Made by a program: the position numbers and the translations under genes. A DNA stretch of 64,000 bases, from positions 400,458 to 464,457 of the forward strand of contig JAIVFJ010000026.1 in NCBI GenBank assembly GCA_025765615.1, written 5' to 3'. The notes beneath the pieces are model-generated. The model searched no databases. It was not told where the DNA came from and worked only from the letters and a program-made list of their open reading frames with translations. This DNA is from Zopfochytrium polystomum (taxonomy: Eukaryota; Chytridiomycota; Chytridiomycetes; Chytridiales; Chytridiaceae). Each line of letters begins with the position of its first letter. Positions within the stretch are counted from its first letter, which is position 1. Below are positions 49,548 to 62,389 of the stretch, piece by piece.

Positions 49548-52416
49548 CTACGACGCCGGCCGCACCATGAAGAAGCCACCGATGAGCAGCCCCGTCCCCA
49601 ACAAATCCGCCAGCGCCGCGATCACGGGCAAGGCGCTGGACGCGCTCCACCCCTTTCGGAAGCAGTACCGCGTGAGCACCCCGGCCAGCCAGAGCACGCA
49701 GGCTGTCGCGAACGCCGCCACGAGCGTGTACATTACAAAGAAGATCAGCGCGTACTCGGCGGGGTCCTTCACGCTGATGGATTGCGACAGTCGCGGGCCC
49801 TGGCCGCTCGCGGCTGACGATGACGTGTTTGTGAACGCTCGCGAAATGTCGGCGGTTCGACTGGCTGCGCTTACGGTCCGGTTCAACGCTTTCAAGGATG
49901 ACAGCTTCTTCGTGGCGTTGGCGGCGTGAGCCAGCACCGATGCGGTCGAATTCAACATCCTCGCCGCTCCGCCGCGCGAATTCAAATTTGCAAAGCTGTA
50001 CGGCAAAAGCGCCGAGAAGAGCCCTGATGTTGACGTTTTGGCCATGTTCAAGAAGGCGATGATCAGCAAGAATATCCAGTGGACCGGAATGCTGATCGCA
50101 AACAGCGTGGTCGCGGTGCTCCACGGCGTGAGCAGTTGAACGCTTCGCTCCGCGTCTCGAAGGGGGTTCTCCGGGCCTTCGTCGTTGAAAATGTCGAACT
50201 CGTCGTCCTTCTTGTGCTCCCCCGTGGTCGAACGGCGCATCGGATCGCTTTCAACGAGGCCCGCTTCGGCTGTTATGACCGACTGAGGCGGTCTGCGGTT
50301 TTCGTCGGACGTGTGCTCGGAAAGTAAGCCCTTTGTCGCAAGCTGGTCTTCCTCGTTTGATTTTATTCTCCAAGACGATGAAAACGATTGCTGCTGTGAT
50401 TCGGGGGCGCGAAAAATCGATGCCTTGCCGAAGGCCGACTCGTCTGCGGCAAATAGAGTCGAAATTGACGCGGGCCCGAGTTTCGGTGTTGCGGCAACGG
50501 AATCCGACGCCTGCAGCGCCTCCTTTGCGAGAATGAGCAATCTTGTGGCCCAGCGCGATGCATGTATAGCTCCGACGCAACCCGCCAAACCAGTCAAGAC
50601 CGGTGTTACCAGCGCCAGACCTGGAAAGCGTTTGATGGCTCGCTCCAGTGCGATACCTGCACCAGTAGCAATCGCCATCCCAAGAAAAATGGCACCCCAG
50701 CCCTTTTCAATGTGTGGTCGTGCAAACTCGTTGTTGCTGACGAGCCACCAGCATATGGGAATCGGCATTAAAAAAATAATGCCCGCAATCAATGGTAGGT
50801 TTGTACCTATTGTGGGGCAAATTCGTCAGTCTCGCCAAAACAAATTGAAAAGAGGACTGGACTTACTCAAGAATTGACCTAATATGACGCTTGCAGCGCT
50901 CATAATGACGAGTGTGAACAGATCTCCGGTACTAGCCGCCAGCGGCGTTGCTGTAGAAACGAGGTCGTGGAATAATAAGCATACAGTTTTTTAATCGGTG
51001 AGATGTTCATTACCGATATTGTCAGGATCGATACCGATTTGTTTACAGACCGCGACGATTATCGACATCAAGATGGATGACGCGAGAGACGCCAGAGATG
51101 CGGTGATGAGGGAAACGGAGACCACCAAGGAGGTTCCTTTTTCCGACTCAAAATGTCCTCCGTTGATGATACCCCCCAAGATGTAAACCCAAAGACCAGA
51201 CGCGAACGCCGCGAGGAGAGCTTGGAGTTGCACCAAGGCGATGTTGCCCATCACGAGACGGAAGGACAGCGTGTCAGAGTTCGCTGCTTCCGACAGTCGT
51301 GAGGCCAAGTTTAGTTCCAGGCTGCTCTTTAGGTTGAGGATGACTGGCACTAGAATAAACAGTTCTGTTACTTGCTTGAACACCGCAAAGTGCTGTCACA
51401 CGAACGATGGAATGTGATGTGAGACCTCATTGAGGGATGATGCGTTTCGTCCGTCGCCCGTTACTTACTTGCACCTGATCCAAGACCACACCCGCAAATG
51501 CGAATCCAATCATTGCCAAAAAGAGAGCAAAGAACGATTCTACCGAGAACCTCCTCAACGCCTTCCTCTCTTTGCCGTCCTCCCACACTTTCCTCGTCTC
51601 CTTCCTCTGGCGATCGCTCCACTTTTCCGTCTCCTCCCACGAATGCGGATCGTCGGCGCCTTCGTCCTCGTCGCCGACCACCTCGACTTTCCGCTCGGGA
51701 CCGACGACGTTGACCTTCTTTTGCGCGCCGAGCGCCAGCTGGATGCGCTCCTCCGCCCGCGTTCGGCGCAGCGTCCAGTCCTCGGGCGCGGTTGCGGTCG
51801 CGGACGCAGCGGCGCCGGACACGCCCGCGTGGTTGATCGGGAACGCGGCGGGGTCCTGCGATACCCAGGTCCGCGGAGTCGATTTGAAGAAGGCATCGTC
51901 CAGCCGCTGCAGCCATGATCTGGGGCCGGCGGCGGCGGCGGCTCCGGCGGCGGCGGGGTCGTGGAGGGAGGAGATGCCGCCGATCGAGGGGGCGGAGGGA
52001 GCGGGGCTGACGGGGGTGATGGGGTGGAAGGATCCCAAGGGGTTGCCGGTGATGCGGGGCGAGCGAGGTTGGTGGTGGTGGTGGTGGTGGTCGAGGGGGT
52101 GGTTGTGGCGGTGGTGGTTGGGTGGCGCCAGGTGGTCATCGCCGTTGTCGGGAGCGGGAGGGTCCGCGAAGGGATCCTCCTCCGGCGAGGCGGCGGCGGC
52201 GGACAAAGAGGAGTTTGGCGGCTGCAGCGACGGAGGCAAGCGCGGCGGGGTCGACGGCAGTCGCTGGAAAAAGAGTACCGAGGGCATTGAGGGCGCTGGC
52301 TGCTGCTGGCTGCTGCTGGCTGGCGAGGCGGAGGCCTCCGGGCTGAGCAACACTCGTCGAAGGAAAAAAGAAGAAAAATAAAGGGAACAAGACCAGCCTG
52401 GGCCGCCCCGAGACAC
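49548..52416 (-). CDS. SLC41/MgtE-type divalent cation transporter
   Basis: Exons 52416-51469, 51392-51014, 50950-50867 and 50806-49548 give 889 residues (2,670 nt, an exact multiple of three). The N-terminal 250 residues are disordered, Pro/His-rich. A basic/acidic segment precedes the first span AMIGFAFAGVVLDQVQ, joined to HFAVFKQVTELFILVPVIL. The family hallmark follows: LKSSLELNLASRLSEAANSD and RLVMGNIALVQLQALLAAFA. Later come SLITASLASLASSILMSIIV, LVIMSAASVILGQFL and TNLPLIAGIIFLMPIPICWW, then further spans near the C terminus. In SLC41 proteins this two-half MgtE-like core moves Mg2+ across the plasma or organelle membrane. A long hydrophilic insert splits the C-terminal half. The start could also be the later Met before PSVLFFQRL. 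Confidence 0.85.
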
Positions 52417-53734
52417 AAAACAGTGGGTTCAGCGCCAACGCACAATTAGACGACTATTATTATTCAGTGAGGGAGCAGCGAGGTGCCAGTGCGCAAGAAA
52501 AAAAGAAAGCGATGGCCCGCTCTGCTGCCGCCTAAAGACGGCAGCGATGACGGCGGGAAGGCGGGAAAGAAAAATGGCACCATGCCAATTTATCGCCACA
52601 TCCTACTTCTCGTCAAAGGGGATTCGCTGTTCAATGGCGAGAGCAACATCGCCACGTAAAACCTGGTTTGTAAATCTTCAATGCGTGCTAATGGCTCCTT
52701 TGGGCTCAGAGCCAGAAACCATGGGCAGCAGAGCGTTCTGTCGGTGGGGACTTGGGCCTGGAGTATGGGGCCGCAATTGAAGATCTTGATGGGCAGGCGT
52801 CACACAGCAAATTTCAACAGGTGGTAATGGCTGCTCGTGGCAGTAGCCAGAAGCCGTGGACAGCATTGGGGGGAAGGGGCTTGATCTTGAAGTATGGGTT
52901 CTGGAGTATCAGCTCACGTTCACTTTGCTGGTACTATGTGGTTTTGGTCTACCTACACTAATGTGGGTACTAATTTAGAAGGCGTTTTGAAGGGAAAACG
53001 CACGTTTAAAGGCGGGAATAACGTGTTCGCTAGTCAATGTTCTCTTATTCAATCTTTACTTCTCGAGGTCTCCAAAAATGCAATATTCATTTGCCTGGTT
53101 CCGCACCGTCGCCGTCGCCGCTGCGGCCCCACGGCTGTACGTGTGCGCCGCCGCCGCCGCTCGCCCAGCGGTTTCACCCTCTTACACTTGCAAATGGAAC
53201 AGTGGCGAAAGAGCCCTCCTCCGCACCCCCACGTCTCGGCGAGCTGGAGAACAGTGTCGGGCCCAATTCAGTTCAGGCAACGCTCCGCCCCACTCTTCCA
53301 ATCCTCACAGAATTGGAACGACTTCACGTGGCGCATCAGGGGATGTGTTTCGAAGCGGGTCATTCCGGGTGCCGTTTGCATCCGTCGACCGGTTGTGTGC
53401 GCGTGGACGGTAATGCCGCCAGCGCGCCCCGACAAGTGCAATTTTAATTCCATCCTCCCCCTCCCTGATCAAAAAGCTGCCTCACAGCTGCCAACCGAGT
53501 TCCGTTTTTGGTCGTGTGAGTGATTGTTTATCGCCTCGCACCGCCGATCGCGCGCCGCAGGCGGGCAAGGCCGCCCAGTATTTGATATGAATACGTGACA
53601 CTGACTGACTAACACCGGCTGGGCCGCGTCGGCGGGTTGGGGGCACGAGCCCCTGCCACATGACCAGATCCGACGGGAAAAATCGGAGACAGAGACAGAG
53701 ACAGAGACAGAGACAAAGCGAGACGGTGACGGAG

Positions 53735-53768
<34 letters not shown>

Positions 53769-53858
53769 GGAGACAGACAGACAGGGCCCGCATATTTAAA
53801 CGTGCGCAAGAAGCACACCACTCAATCCACGGTTTCCCACTCTCACACACACAGAGAC
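52417..53858. other. Intergenic with degenerate tandem repeat and GA-rich microsatellite
   Basis: A roughly 130-bp unit is repeated imperfectly at about 52710-52770 and 52845-52905 (both contain AGCCAGAA then a GGGCTTG-like stretch ending GTATGGG). A GACAGA/GA repeat spans about 53690-53765. The 209-codon plus-strand frame at 52894 has no domain and I do not call it. The last 100 bases are the promoter of acetyl-CoA synthetase. Confidence 0.5.
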
Positions 53859-56273
53859 ATGGCCGACTTGGACGCCTCCGTCGAGGCCAACATGCCCGCC
53901 ACACCGCCCCCCCGCGCGCCTCCTCGATCTAGCAACGACCCCACACTTGCCGCACTTTGCGTCGCTCGACGCGTACAAGGAACTGCACGCCCACTCCATC
54001 GCCGACCCCGACGCTTTCTGGGGAAAGGTGAGGGAGGGCCGCGTGCTGCTATCCACTTCCATCAAAAAAAATATAAAAAAGTCTCATCGCTCCTCTTCAT
54101 TCCATATCAGATGGCTCGCGAGAACCTTGATTGGATAGTCCCTTTCAACGACGCCTGTGTTTCGAGCGGGTACGCTTGTTTGTAATTAGACGCTGCCACG
54201 TACTCAGCTTCTCTCATTGGCTGCAGGGATTTCCAGCACGGCGATATCACCTGGTTCCGCGATGGCCGCCTGAACGTATCCTACAACTGCGTCGACCGCC
54301 ACGCCGCAAAAACCCCGAACAAGCCCGCCATCATTTGGGAACCCGATGAGCCTTCTCAGGCGGCCCACACCCACGCCATCACCTACGCCGAGCTTCTTCG
54401 TGACGTGTGCCGACTTGCAAATGTCCTGCGCGCCGCTGGCGTCCGCAAGGGAGATGCGGTTGCCATTTACATGCCCATGGTGCCCGAGGCCGTTGTCTCA
54501 ATGCTTGCGTGCGCTCGCCTTGGCGCTGTGCACAGCGTCGTCTTTGCCGGGTTTTCTGCAGATGCTCTGCGCGACCGCGTTGTGGATGCGGACTGCAAGG
54601 TCGTCATCACTGCTGACCAGGGCAAGCGTGGTGGCAAAGTAGTTCACCTCAAGAAGATTTGCGACGAAGCACTCGCGAGTGTGCCATCTGTTCATGTAAT
54701 GTCCAGTCATTGTTTGGCCTTTCATTCGCGTGTCTGACGCTGTCTCTTCTCCACTCCAAAAATGGTTTTTCCGAACAAACAGAAAGTGATCGTCTTCCAG
54801 CGCACAGGCGACTCTGCGGTCCCGTTCTCGCCGCCGCGTGATGTCTGGTGGCACGAGGAGATGGCCAAGCACCGACCGTATTGTCCACCAGAGCCGGTTA
54901 GCGCAGAGGACCCGCTCTTTATGCTTTACACTTCCGGAAGGTGGGTGTTGAATTCTTCATTGCACAACTCAGGCTTTTTCCTGATAATTCTTGTTGGCTG
55001 TAGTACGGGCAAACCAAAGGGCGTTGTTCACACTTCCGCTGGCTATCTTTTAGGGGTACTTTTGACGACCAAGTACATTTTCGATCTTCATGAGGGAGAT
55101 GTGCACGGCTGTATGGCAGACGTTGGATGGATTACCGGCCACTCGTACATCGTTTACGGACCTCTTTCGAACGGCGTTACAACTGTCGTTTTTGAATCAG
55201 TTCCAACGTACCCGACACCGTCCCGCTACTGGCAAACTGTTGAGAAGCACAAAATCACCCAGCTTTACACTGCGCCGACTGCCATTCGCGCTCTTCGCCG
55301 ACTTGGAGACGACCATGTCACGCCTTACTCGATGCCGACTCTGCGTGTTCTGGGCTCCGTCGGCGAGCCCATCAACCCCGAAGCCTGGCACTGGTACTCC
55401 AGCGTGGTTGGCCGCAACCAATGCGCCGTGGTCGACACCTACTGGCAAACCGAGACGGGCAGCATTGTCGTCACGCCGCTTCCCGGTGCCATACCAACAA
55501 AGCCTGGCGCAGCTACTCTGCCGTTCTTCGGTATTGATCTGGCGGTGCTAGACCCCGTGACTGGAAAGGAGCTGACCGGCAACAATGTTGCCGGGGTGCT
55601 GGCAATCCGGAAACCTTTCCCGTCCATTGCGCGGACGGTGCACGGCGACCACGCGCGTTACCTTGACACATACATGAGGCCGTACCAAGGTTACTACTTC
55701 ACTGGCGATGGTGTCGCGCGTGACGGAGACGGATATTACTGGATTCGTGGACGCGTTGATGGTGCGTACGGTTTTCTTGATTCTATTGGATCGTGGACAT
55801 AACAGCTGAACCAATATTTTGCATATTTATGAAAAGATGTTATCAACGTGGCCGGTCACCGAATGTCTACAGCCGAGATCGAGTCTGCACTAATCATGCA
55901 CCCAGCCTGTGCAGAATCGGCGGTGATTGGTATTCCGGACGACGTCACAGGCCAGGCGGTGGTGTGCTTCTGCACATTAAAGTCGCACCACGCCGACACG
56001 TCCGCCGTGGCGACAGCACTGCGTCAGCAGGTCCGCAACCACATTGGCCCGTTTGCGACGCCGAAAGCGGTCGTTGTCACCGTGGACCTCCCCAAGACGC
56101 GGTCAGGGAAGATTATGCGCCGCGTGCTGCGCAAGGTTGCGGCCGGCGACGTTGGGCTGGAGGACGTGAAGGACGAAGAGTCTATCCGCGCGAAGCTCGG
56201 CGATCTGAGCACGCTGGCGGATCCGTCTGTGATTTCGGAGCTTGTCCAAAGGGTGAAGGAGGCAGGGTTGTAA
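53859..56273 (+). CDS. ACS1: Acetyl-CoA synthetase
   Basis: Converts acetate, ATP and CoA to acetyl-CoA, feeding lipid synthesis, histone acetylation and the glyoxylate route. Exons 53859-54027, 54111-54169, 54227-54695, 54783-54940, 55004-55761 and 55837-56273. Motifs: DPDAFWGK at the N-terminal domain; [20 protein letters not shown]; the AMP-binding P-loop [20 protein letters not shown] split by an intron at [78 protein letters not shown]; and the C-terminal [14 protein letters not shown], carrying the Lys that is acetylated and required for adenylation in this family. The summed exons are one base over a multiple of three: the first exon changes frame at a C7 run near 53907-53913. One C fewer restores about 682 residues, the usual length. 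That is a real indel or a homopolymer error. Confidence 0.9.
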
Positions 56274-57428
56274 AGCGCCAACACGTGGTGGGGAGACTCC
56301 ATTGTAACCATCATTTCCAACTACTGTGTTTTTTTTGTTTTTGTTTTTTTTAGGTTTCCTCTCGAATGTGAATGGATCATGGATCATGATGTTATTCTGC
56401 CCGACCTTGCGAGTTAACCGATTTACCTTCGTCCCCCATCATGCGAATGTTCCCCATCGCATGACATCGCATGAAGTCCAAAGTGCGTCGTCAAATACAC
56501 GCGCGATTCGAAGGCCTGCAGTCTAATGACTTGCAGACAAGGAGAGAGTCAAAAGGAATCTACTGTTGGAAAGTGCTACATCACCAAGGGGGGTAGTCCC
56601 CAACACGTGCGAACACGTGTTCTCTGGCGCAAAAACCTCTGAAGACTTCATCCCCCCTTAACCCTTATCTCACCGAGAATATTGTAAACGACCCAATTCA
56701 GGCAAAGATTCGCCCACACTTCTCCCTCCCCACCTTCCCCTCAGTGTTTGCAACGGCGTTACGTTTTTCCGCATTCCAGGTACAGGTTCGAAGAGCGGTG
56801 TCTCTCCGGCGGCCAGTACGCCTTTGAGTCGTTGGGTGCTTGAGAACACTGGACCGAAGAACGCAAGTCAGAATCAGCTGTGGGGGGCGGGGGAGCTTCC
56901 GGTGAGGGTTTTGGTCATTCATCAAATTCACGCTGTCGACGGTGGCTTCCAGCCGCGAATTGGCCGTCACGCGCTGCTCACGTAAGGAGGAGGGTCCCTA
57001 CGCGGGCCTCCTCCTTTAACTTTCCGTCGCCTATACTCTCTCTCTACTACTTCGTTTCTTTCTTTCTCCCTCTCTCTCCTCTCTCTCTCTCTCGCTCTCT
57101 CTTTTTTATCGGGGGCATCGGATCGTCGTTGTCTTTATTTCAACTCCACTCGATGGGCATCTGATCATCAGGAGTTTGCGCCACACACACCCTTGGTTTC
57201 CGCCCATCTGCGCCTAGAGGTTGAAGTGTGTTTTTCATCCTCAAGGTCACGCGTTGGGTTCGTAAAAAAAGCTTGGAGTGGAAGTGCGTTTAGTTGGACG
57301 AAGACCACGGCCCGTGGGAAATAACTCCGCTCGCTTTCTTGTCTCTCCTTCCTTGGCTGGTGGTGGGTTGTTGGCGCTGTCTTTACCACGTCATTGTGAT
57401 GCTTTCGTGGTTTTTTTTCCCACGCACT

Positions 57429-57479
<51 letters not shown>

Positions 57480-58812
57480 CTCTCTCGCTCTCTCTCTCTC
57501 CTCTCGTCTCTCGCTCTGTCTCTCTCTCACTCCTTCTCATACATTTTCCGCTTGCCGATTGCCGCTTCCACGGTTGTGGCCCCTCTCGATTCGTGGGCAA
57601 GACACGCACACGCACGTGACGTGTCTTAGGACAATATGGAGATCCGTTCCGTGTCAGCCATAATATTTTGTTCGTTTCTGCATTATTTCCCACTCATTCC
57701 CTCCAAACCCATGTGTCGTGGAGGGGCTTAACTTTTTCTTGCTTTTTTTTTTTTGTTCAGGTGCTTGCTGGGGTAATCACTTGAAGGAGGGAACAGGATG
57801 ATGATGCCCTTTGATGATTTGTTCTTTCTGCTTTTTGCTGCGCATGGACGTAGACCAATCAACTCGCGCCTCTCTCTCTCTGCTGCCTGCCTGCCAGCTG
57901 CCGTAAAAGAAGTCGCGCGGCGTCACCTGCCTGGGAAGACAGGCACACCCTCCCTCGTTCTTTCTCGCGAAAAGCCAGCCAGCCCCAGCCAGGATGTGGC
58001 GCGCCGTGGGTGCGCCACCAACCAAACGACGCAAAACTGACTGATTTGCGCGCCCTCGGTCTCTGTCCTTCCATCCACCCATTTACTCCGATGGCCCACC
58101 GATGCCTGGTGTGGTGGGATTGCCTTTTTCGGCGAAACAGCTGTGAAAAATTGGTGTGCGTATTCATTTAGCATGCACTTAATTGTGCGCACCCATCTGC
58201 AACGCGTGACCTCCTCTGTCTGCCCTTGTTGTTGCGCGCCTCCCCCCCACGCATTGGACGCGCCTTGACAAAACGCATAAAATTATTGGTTAGGACGGAC
58301 AACGACAACAAAAGAAAAACAGAGGGGAAAAAAAAAAAGCCCGCACAACAATAAGTGCGTCCCTTCGTTGGGTATTTCCGCTCTGTTTTGTGCACGCCGA
58401 CCGCCTCCGGGAAACAGGCTGCAGCAATGGGAGACTGACACAAACAAATGAGCGTTTACAGACTTGCAGGGAACGGCCATGGAGGACCGGACAGAGACAG
58501 AGACAGAGGAGAGCTCGTGTGAGACAGAGACAGACAGGAAGCGAGAGAGAGGACAGAGAGACAGAGAGACAGGGAGAAGAGGGAAGACGACGGGAACAAA
58601 CAAACGCCTCTTTGCTCATTGTACAGCAACATGACTGCAGCCGCAGCCCCCCAAAACAGAACCAAAACGTACTTAAATGCACACGGCCCGGTGCGTCGGC
58701 AAAACATTCGCTTGCAGTCACACACTCATTCCCCTCCCTCCCGTCTGTGTATAAAAACCTAGTATATACTCTCATTGCTGTACTGTACATTGGCGCCAAC
58801 CTAAACGAAAAG
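56274..58812. other. Long intergenic region with CT-rich microsatellites
   Basis: No supported gene in 2.5 kb. A CT tract spans about 57431-57530, another CT-rich tract about 57055-57105, and a GACAGA tract about 58493-58575, just upstream of the GH3 gene. Open frames through these tracts are repeat artefacts. Confidence 0.6.
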
Positions 58813-61342
58813 ATGTTTGGACCGAAAATCCTCGTCGCGCTCGCCGTCTTGGCAAACTGCCGCATCCGCTTCCCCCCCACCGTAGGGGACTACAGTAAGT
58901 CGTCACCACTTGCCGAGTGCCGACTATTCCGTCCTCCGTCCCCTGACTCGTTCACCCTCCCCTCTAATTATTATAGACAAATACCGCACCTGGAGTGATG
59001 CCATCAAGAGGGCCAAACAGGACGTCGCTAAGCTCACCCTTCGCGAGAAGGTCGTCCTCACCACCGGCCTTGGCTGGGGCTGGGCCGGCTACCAACGGTA
59101 ATCCGGAATTCAGCACCAGCAACCTTCCGCCGGCCAGTTCCTCCTGTCCCCCGGTTGGACTGGCGAGCAGGCCGTCTGTCCGTCGGCAACCTCGGCAAGG
59201 TCGACTCGATCGGCTTCCCCGGCATTTGTCTGCAGGACTCTCCCACCGGTGTCCGCTTCGGCACCAAGTCCTCCGCCTTCTCGTCTGCCCTGAACGTTGC
59301 CGCGACCTTCGACCGCGACCTGATGCGTCGCCGCGGCGAGGCTATGGGCGAGGAGTTCCGCGGCAAGGGTATCCAGGTGTCGCTCCAGCCCTGCGTCAAC
59401 TTCATGCGCACTCCCAACGGCGGACGTGGCTGGGAAGGCTTCGGTGCTGACCCGTACCTCCAGTCCGAGAACGTCGTCCGCAACGTTCACGGTGTCCAGT
59501 CCAAGGGCGTGCAGACCACCGTCAAGCACTACATCCTCAACGACGACGAGTACTATCGCAAGTCCAGGTCCATCAACATCGACATGAAGACCTTCCACGA
59601 GACCTACCTTCGCCCCTTCAAGGCCGCTGTGGATGCCGACACGACTGCCATCATGGCGTCTTACAACCGCATCAACGGCGTCTTCTCTGAGCAGAACCGG
59701 ACACTTTCAGCATCCTGAAGGACGAGCTCGGCTTCAATGGCTACGTCATGACCGACTGGTGGGGTGGCACAGCACCAAGGAGGCTGCTCTTGCGGCCTGG
59801 ATATGCAAATGGCTGGTGGTGACAACATTAACGACAACCTGAACAGCCGCTACGGTGACGCGCTCATCGCCGCCGTGAACAGCGGCGACGTCCCCATTTC
59901 GCGTGTCGACGATATGGTCGTGCGTATCCTGTCGTCCTACTACAAGCTCGGCCAGGACGACGGCTTCCCCAAGACCAACATGAACGTCTGGAACCACACC
60001 CTTGACGGCATGGTTGATGTCCAGGGCGACCACAAGAAGGTCATTCGTGACGTTGGCGCTGCCTCCGCCATTCTGCTGAAAAACGCCGATGGCGTCCTCC
60101 CCGTCACCAGCAAGAAGTACAAGACGATCGCTCTGATCGGATTCGGCGCTGGCCCGGAGGAGAAGGACGTCCAAAAGTTCCTGGACAACTTCAACTTTGG
60201 TAGCGGCTGGGGTTACATTGACCTGTACGACAACTCGGGCGACGGCAACCACGGTGACCACGGTTCGCTGTTCACCAAGGACGGCATTTACGGGAACATT
60301 GCCCAAGGCTGGGGCTCTGGCACGACCTACTTCCCCTACCTTGTGACCCCGCTCAAGGCGTTCTCCGACAAGGCCGGCAACAAGTTCGTCATCAAGAAGA
60401 GCTTGAGCAACTACGACCTTGCCAGCGCCAAGAAGGTTGCCGCCGAATCCGACATTGCCTTTGTCTTCGGCAGTGCCTCGTCCGGCGAGCAGTAGTACAT
60501 CAACTACGAGTCCTCTGGCGGTGACGGCTGCACTACCAACGAGTACGAGCAGACCCACAGCAACCCGGGTGACCGCCGCAACCTCACCCTGTGGTGGAAC
60601 GGTGACGACCTCGTCAACGCCGTCGCGGACAGCAACAAGAACACCGTCGTTGTCCTGAACGGCCCCGGTGCTTTCCTGATGCCATGGGTCGACAAGGTCA
60701 AGGCTATCATCCACCACCACTTCCCCGGTCAGGAATCCGGAAATGGTCTTGCCGACGTTGTCTTTGGTGATGTCAACCCCTCCGGCCGTCTGCCCTACAC
60801 CATCGCCAAGAAGCTTGAGGACTACCCCGCCCTGACCACCGTCCCCACCGACCCGTACTGCTCTGACAAGCCGAATGGAAGGACCAGGTCCCCTACAAGA
60901 ACACCGACTACTCCGAGGGCAACTACATCGACTACCGCTACTACGACAAGTCCGGTGTCGAGCCCCTCTTCCCCTTCGGCCACGGTCTCTCGTACACCAC
61001 TTTCGCGTACTCGAACCTCGGCTCCAAGGTGGTCAGCTCCGACCTGTCCAACCCCAAAGTCACGGTCACCGTCGACGTCAAGAACACTGGCGACATCGCC
61101 GGCTGGGAAGTCGCTCAGCTCTACCTCGGCTTCCCAGCGTCGCCGGCCAGCCTATCAAGCAGCTCCGTGGCTTCGACCGCTCCCGCATCTCGTCGGGCAA
61201 CACCAAGACCTTCTCGTTCGACCTTGAGTTCGACGAGCTGTCGTACTGGGACGGCAAGTACAAGGTCGCCTCGGGCACCTACAAGGTGTACGTCGGCGCC
61301 AGCAGCAAGGACATCCGCCAGACGGGAACTTTCACCCTCTAA
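58813..61342 (+). pseudogene. GH3 beta-glucosidase, many frame disruptions
   Basis: Signal peptide MFGPKILVALAVLANC, then the GH3 fold: REKVVLTTGLGWGWAGYQ; IGFPGICLQDSPTGVRFGTK; RRRGEAMGEEFRGKGIQVSL and CVNFMRTPNGGRGWEGFGAD; TTVKHYILND; MASYNRINGVFSEQN; ELGFNGYVMTDWWG, with the nucleophile Asp of the T-D-W motif; ILLKNADGVLPV; a second-domain PSGRLPYTIAK; PLFPFGHGLSYTTF; and a C-terminal fibronectin-III-like part ending YKVYVGASSKDIRQTGTFTL. It would be extracellular and release glucose from cellobiose-type sugars. The frame breaks at about 59100-59180 (the intron there does not keep phase), 59698, 59760, 59800, 60870 and 61135, and there is a TAG at 60493. Between breaks the sequence is very well conserved. 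Either a young pseudogene or a gene with several base-level errors. Confidence 0.85.
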
Positions 61343-62389
61343 ACGATTGCTAAGCCCATTTCACTCCCTCCCTCTACTGTTATATTCTCTAACTTTGTCT
61401 TTGTGAAATGAACCCCTTGTTATTCTTCTTGCCTCTTATTAGTTCTATTCTCCCATTACACCTCATTAGAACTCACCACTTCACCCTCCACCCTGCCACT
61501 GCCAGAAATCTGTTTGTGTATATGAAACGAAAAACTACGCGGAAATAGCCCGCCGTGTTAAAACTTCAAACCCCTTCCCTTACCTCCACTCACTTGAACC
61601 AAACTTGTAAATCTCTGTCGCGCTTTGACCCTGTTTGCGAAAGCAAAAAGAATACAAACAACACGAACTTGAGCCCGAAACCTGAATATTTCTATACGTC
61701 TGTTCAACCTAGCCAGTCATCCTCTCAACAAACGTTCCCCGGGGAGAAGGGAAACGGCTTCCTCATTGGAGCAGTTTCTGCAGCCGGCATACCCCCCTCG
61801 CTGATTTTCTGCAGTAAGTCTTCCCTCGAGACTTCCACACAGCAAAAAACACACACCCCGAAGAACAAGGCGGAGAGGAGCACTGGAAAAGAATAGCAGG
61901 GCTGGGAGACGCGTTGTCCACTTTCTGTGATGGCACATTTTATGCGAGAGAGAGCGTGCTTCCATGAGACCCGTCCTTTCTTGATCCCGAAGGTTGAACA
62001 GAGCGGTGATAATGAGCTGCTCTCCTTTTCGCCTTTTATCTTAGAACTTAATATCATATCTCTTAACCTCTCTTGGTCAGCCAACTAGCCTAACTGGATG
62101 CCCTGTCTCAGACTCTTTGGAAGGATTGCACTGAAGAGCTCAGAATTTGGTATACACATAGACAGAAAAAAAATTTCCCTGCCAAAAACTTTTAAAAAAA
62201 AAATTGACGCCTTTAATTATAGATTTTTTTTTTCTCCTTTGGAAACAGAAAGAGAGTGGTATTTTGGACTAGAATGGCCTAGAGACTGGAGATCCTTCTT
62301 TAGTATTTTTTGCAGTTTTGTGATTGCATAAGGGTTGACTTGTCAGGATTCAATTTGTATATTTTTCATGTCCCACACCACAGGTTCCA
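61343..62389. other. Intergenic, nothing supported
   Basis: AT-rich, with A-runs near 62165-62235. No gene or element ends recognised. Confidence 0.5.

Noticed and set aside
52894..53523. Plus-strand ORF of 209 codons
   Set aside because: Low-complexity Arg/Pro composition, no domain, no splice context and partly made of degenerate repeat.
59746..60720. Minus-strand ORF of 324 codons
   Set aside because: It is a shadow of the well-conserved GH3 coding sequence in a region of strong codon bias.
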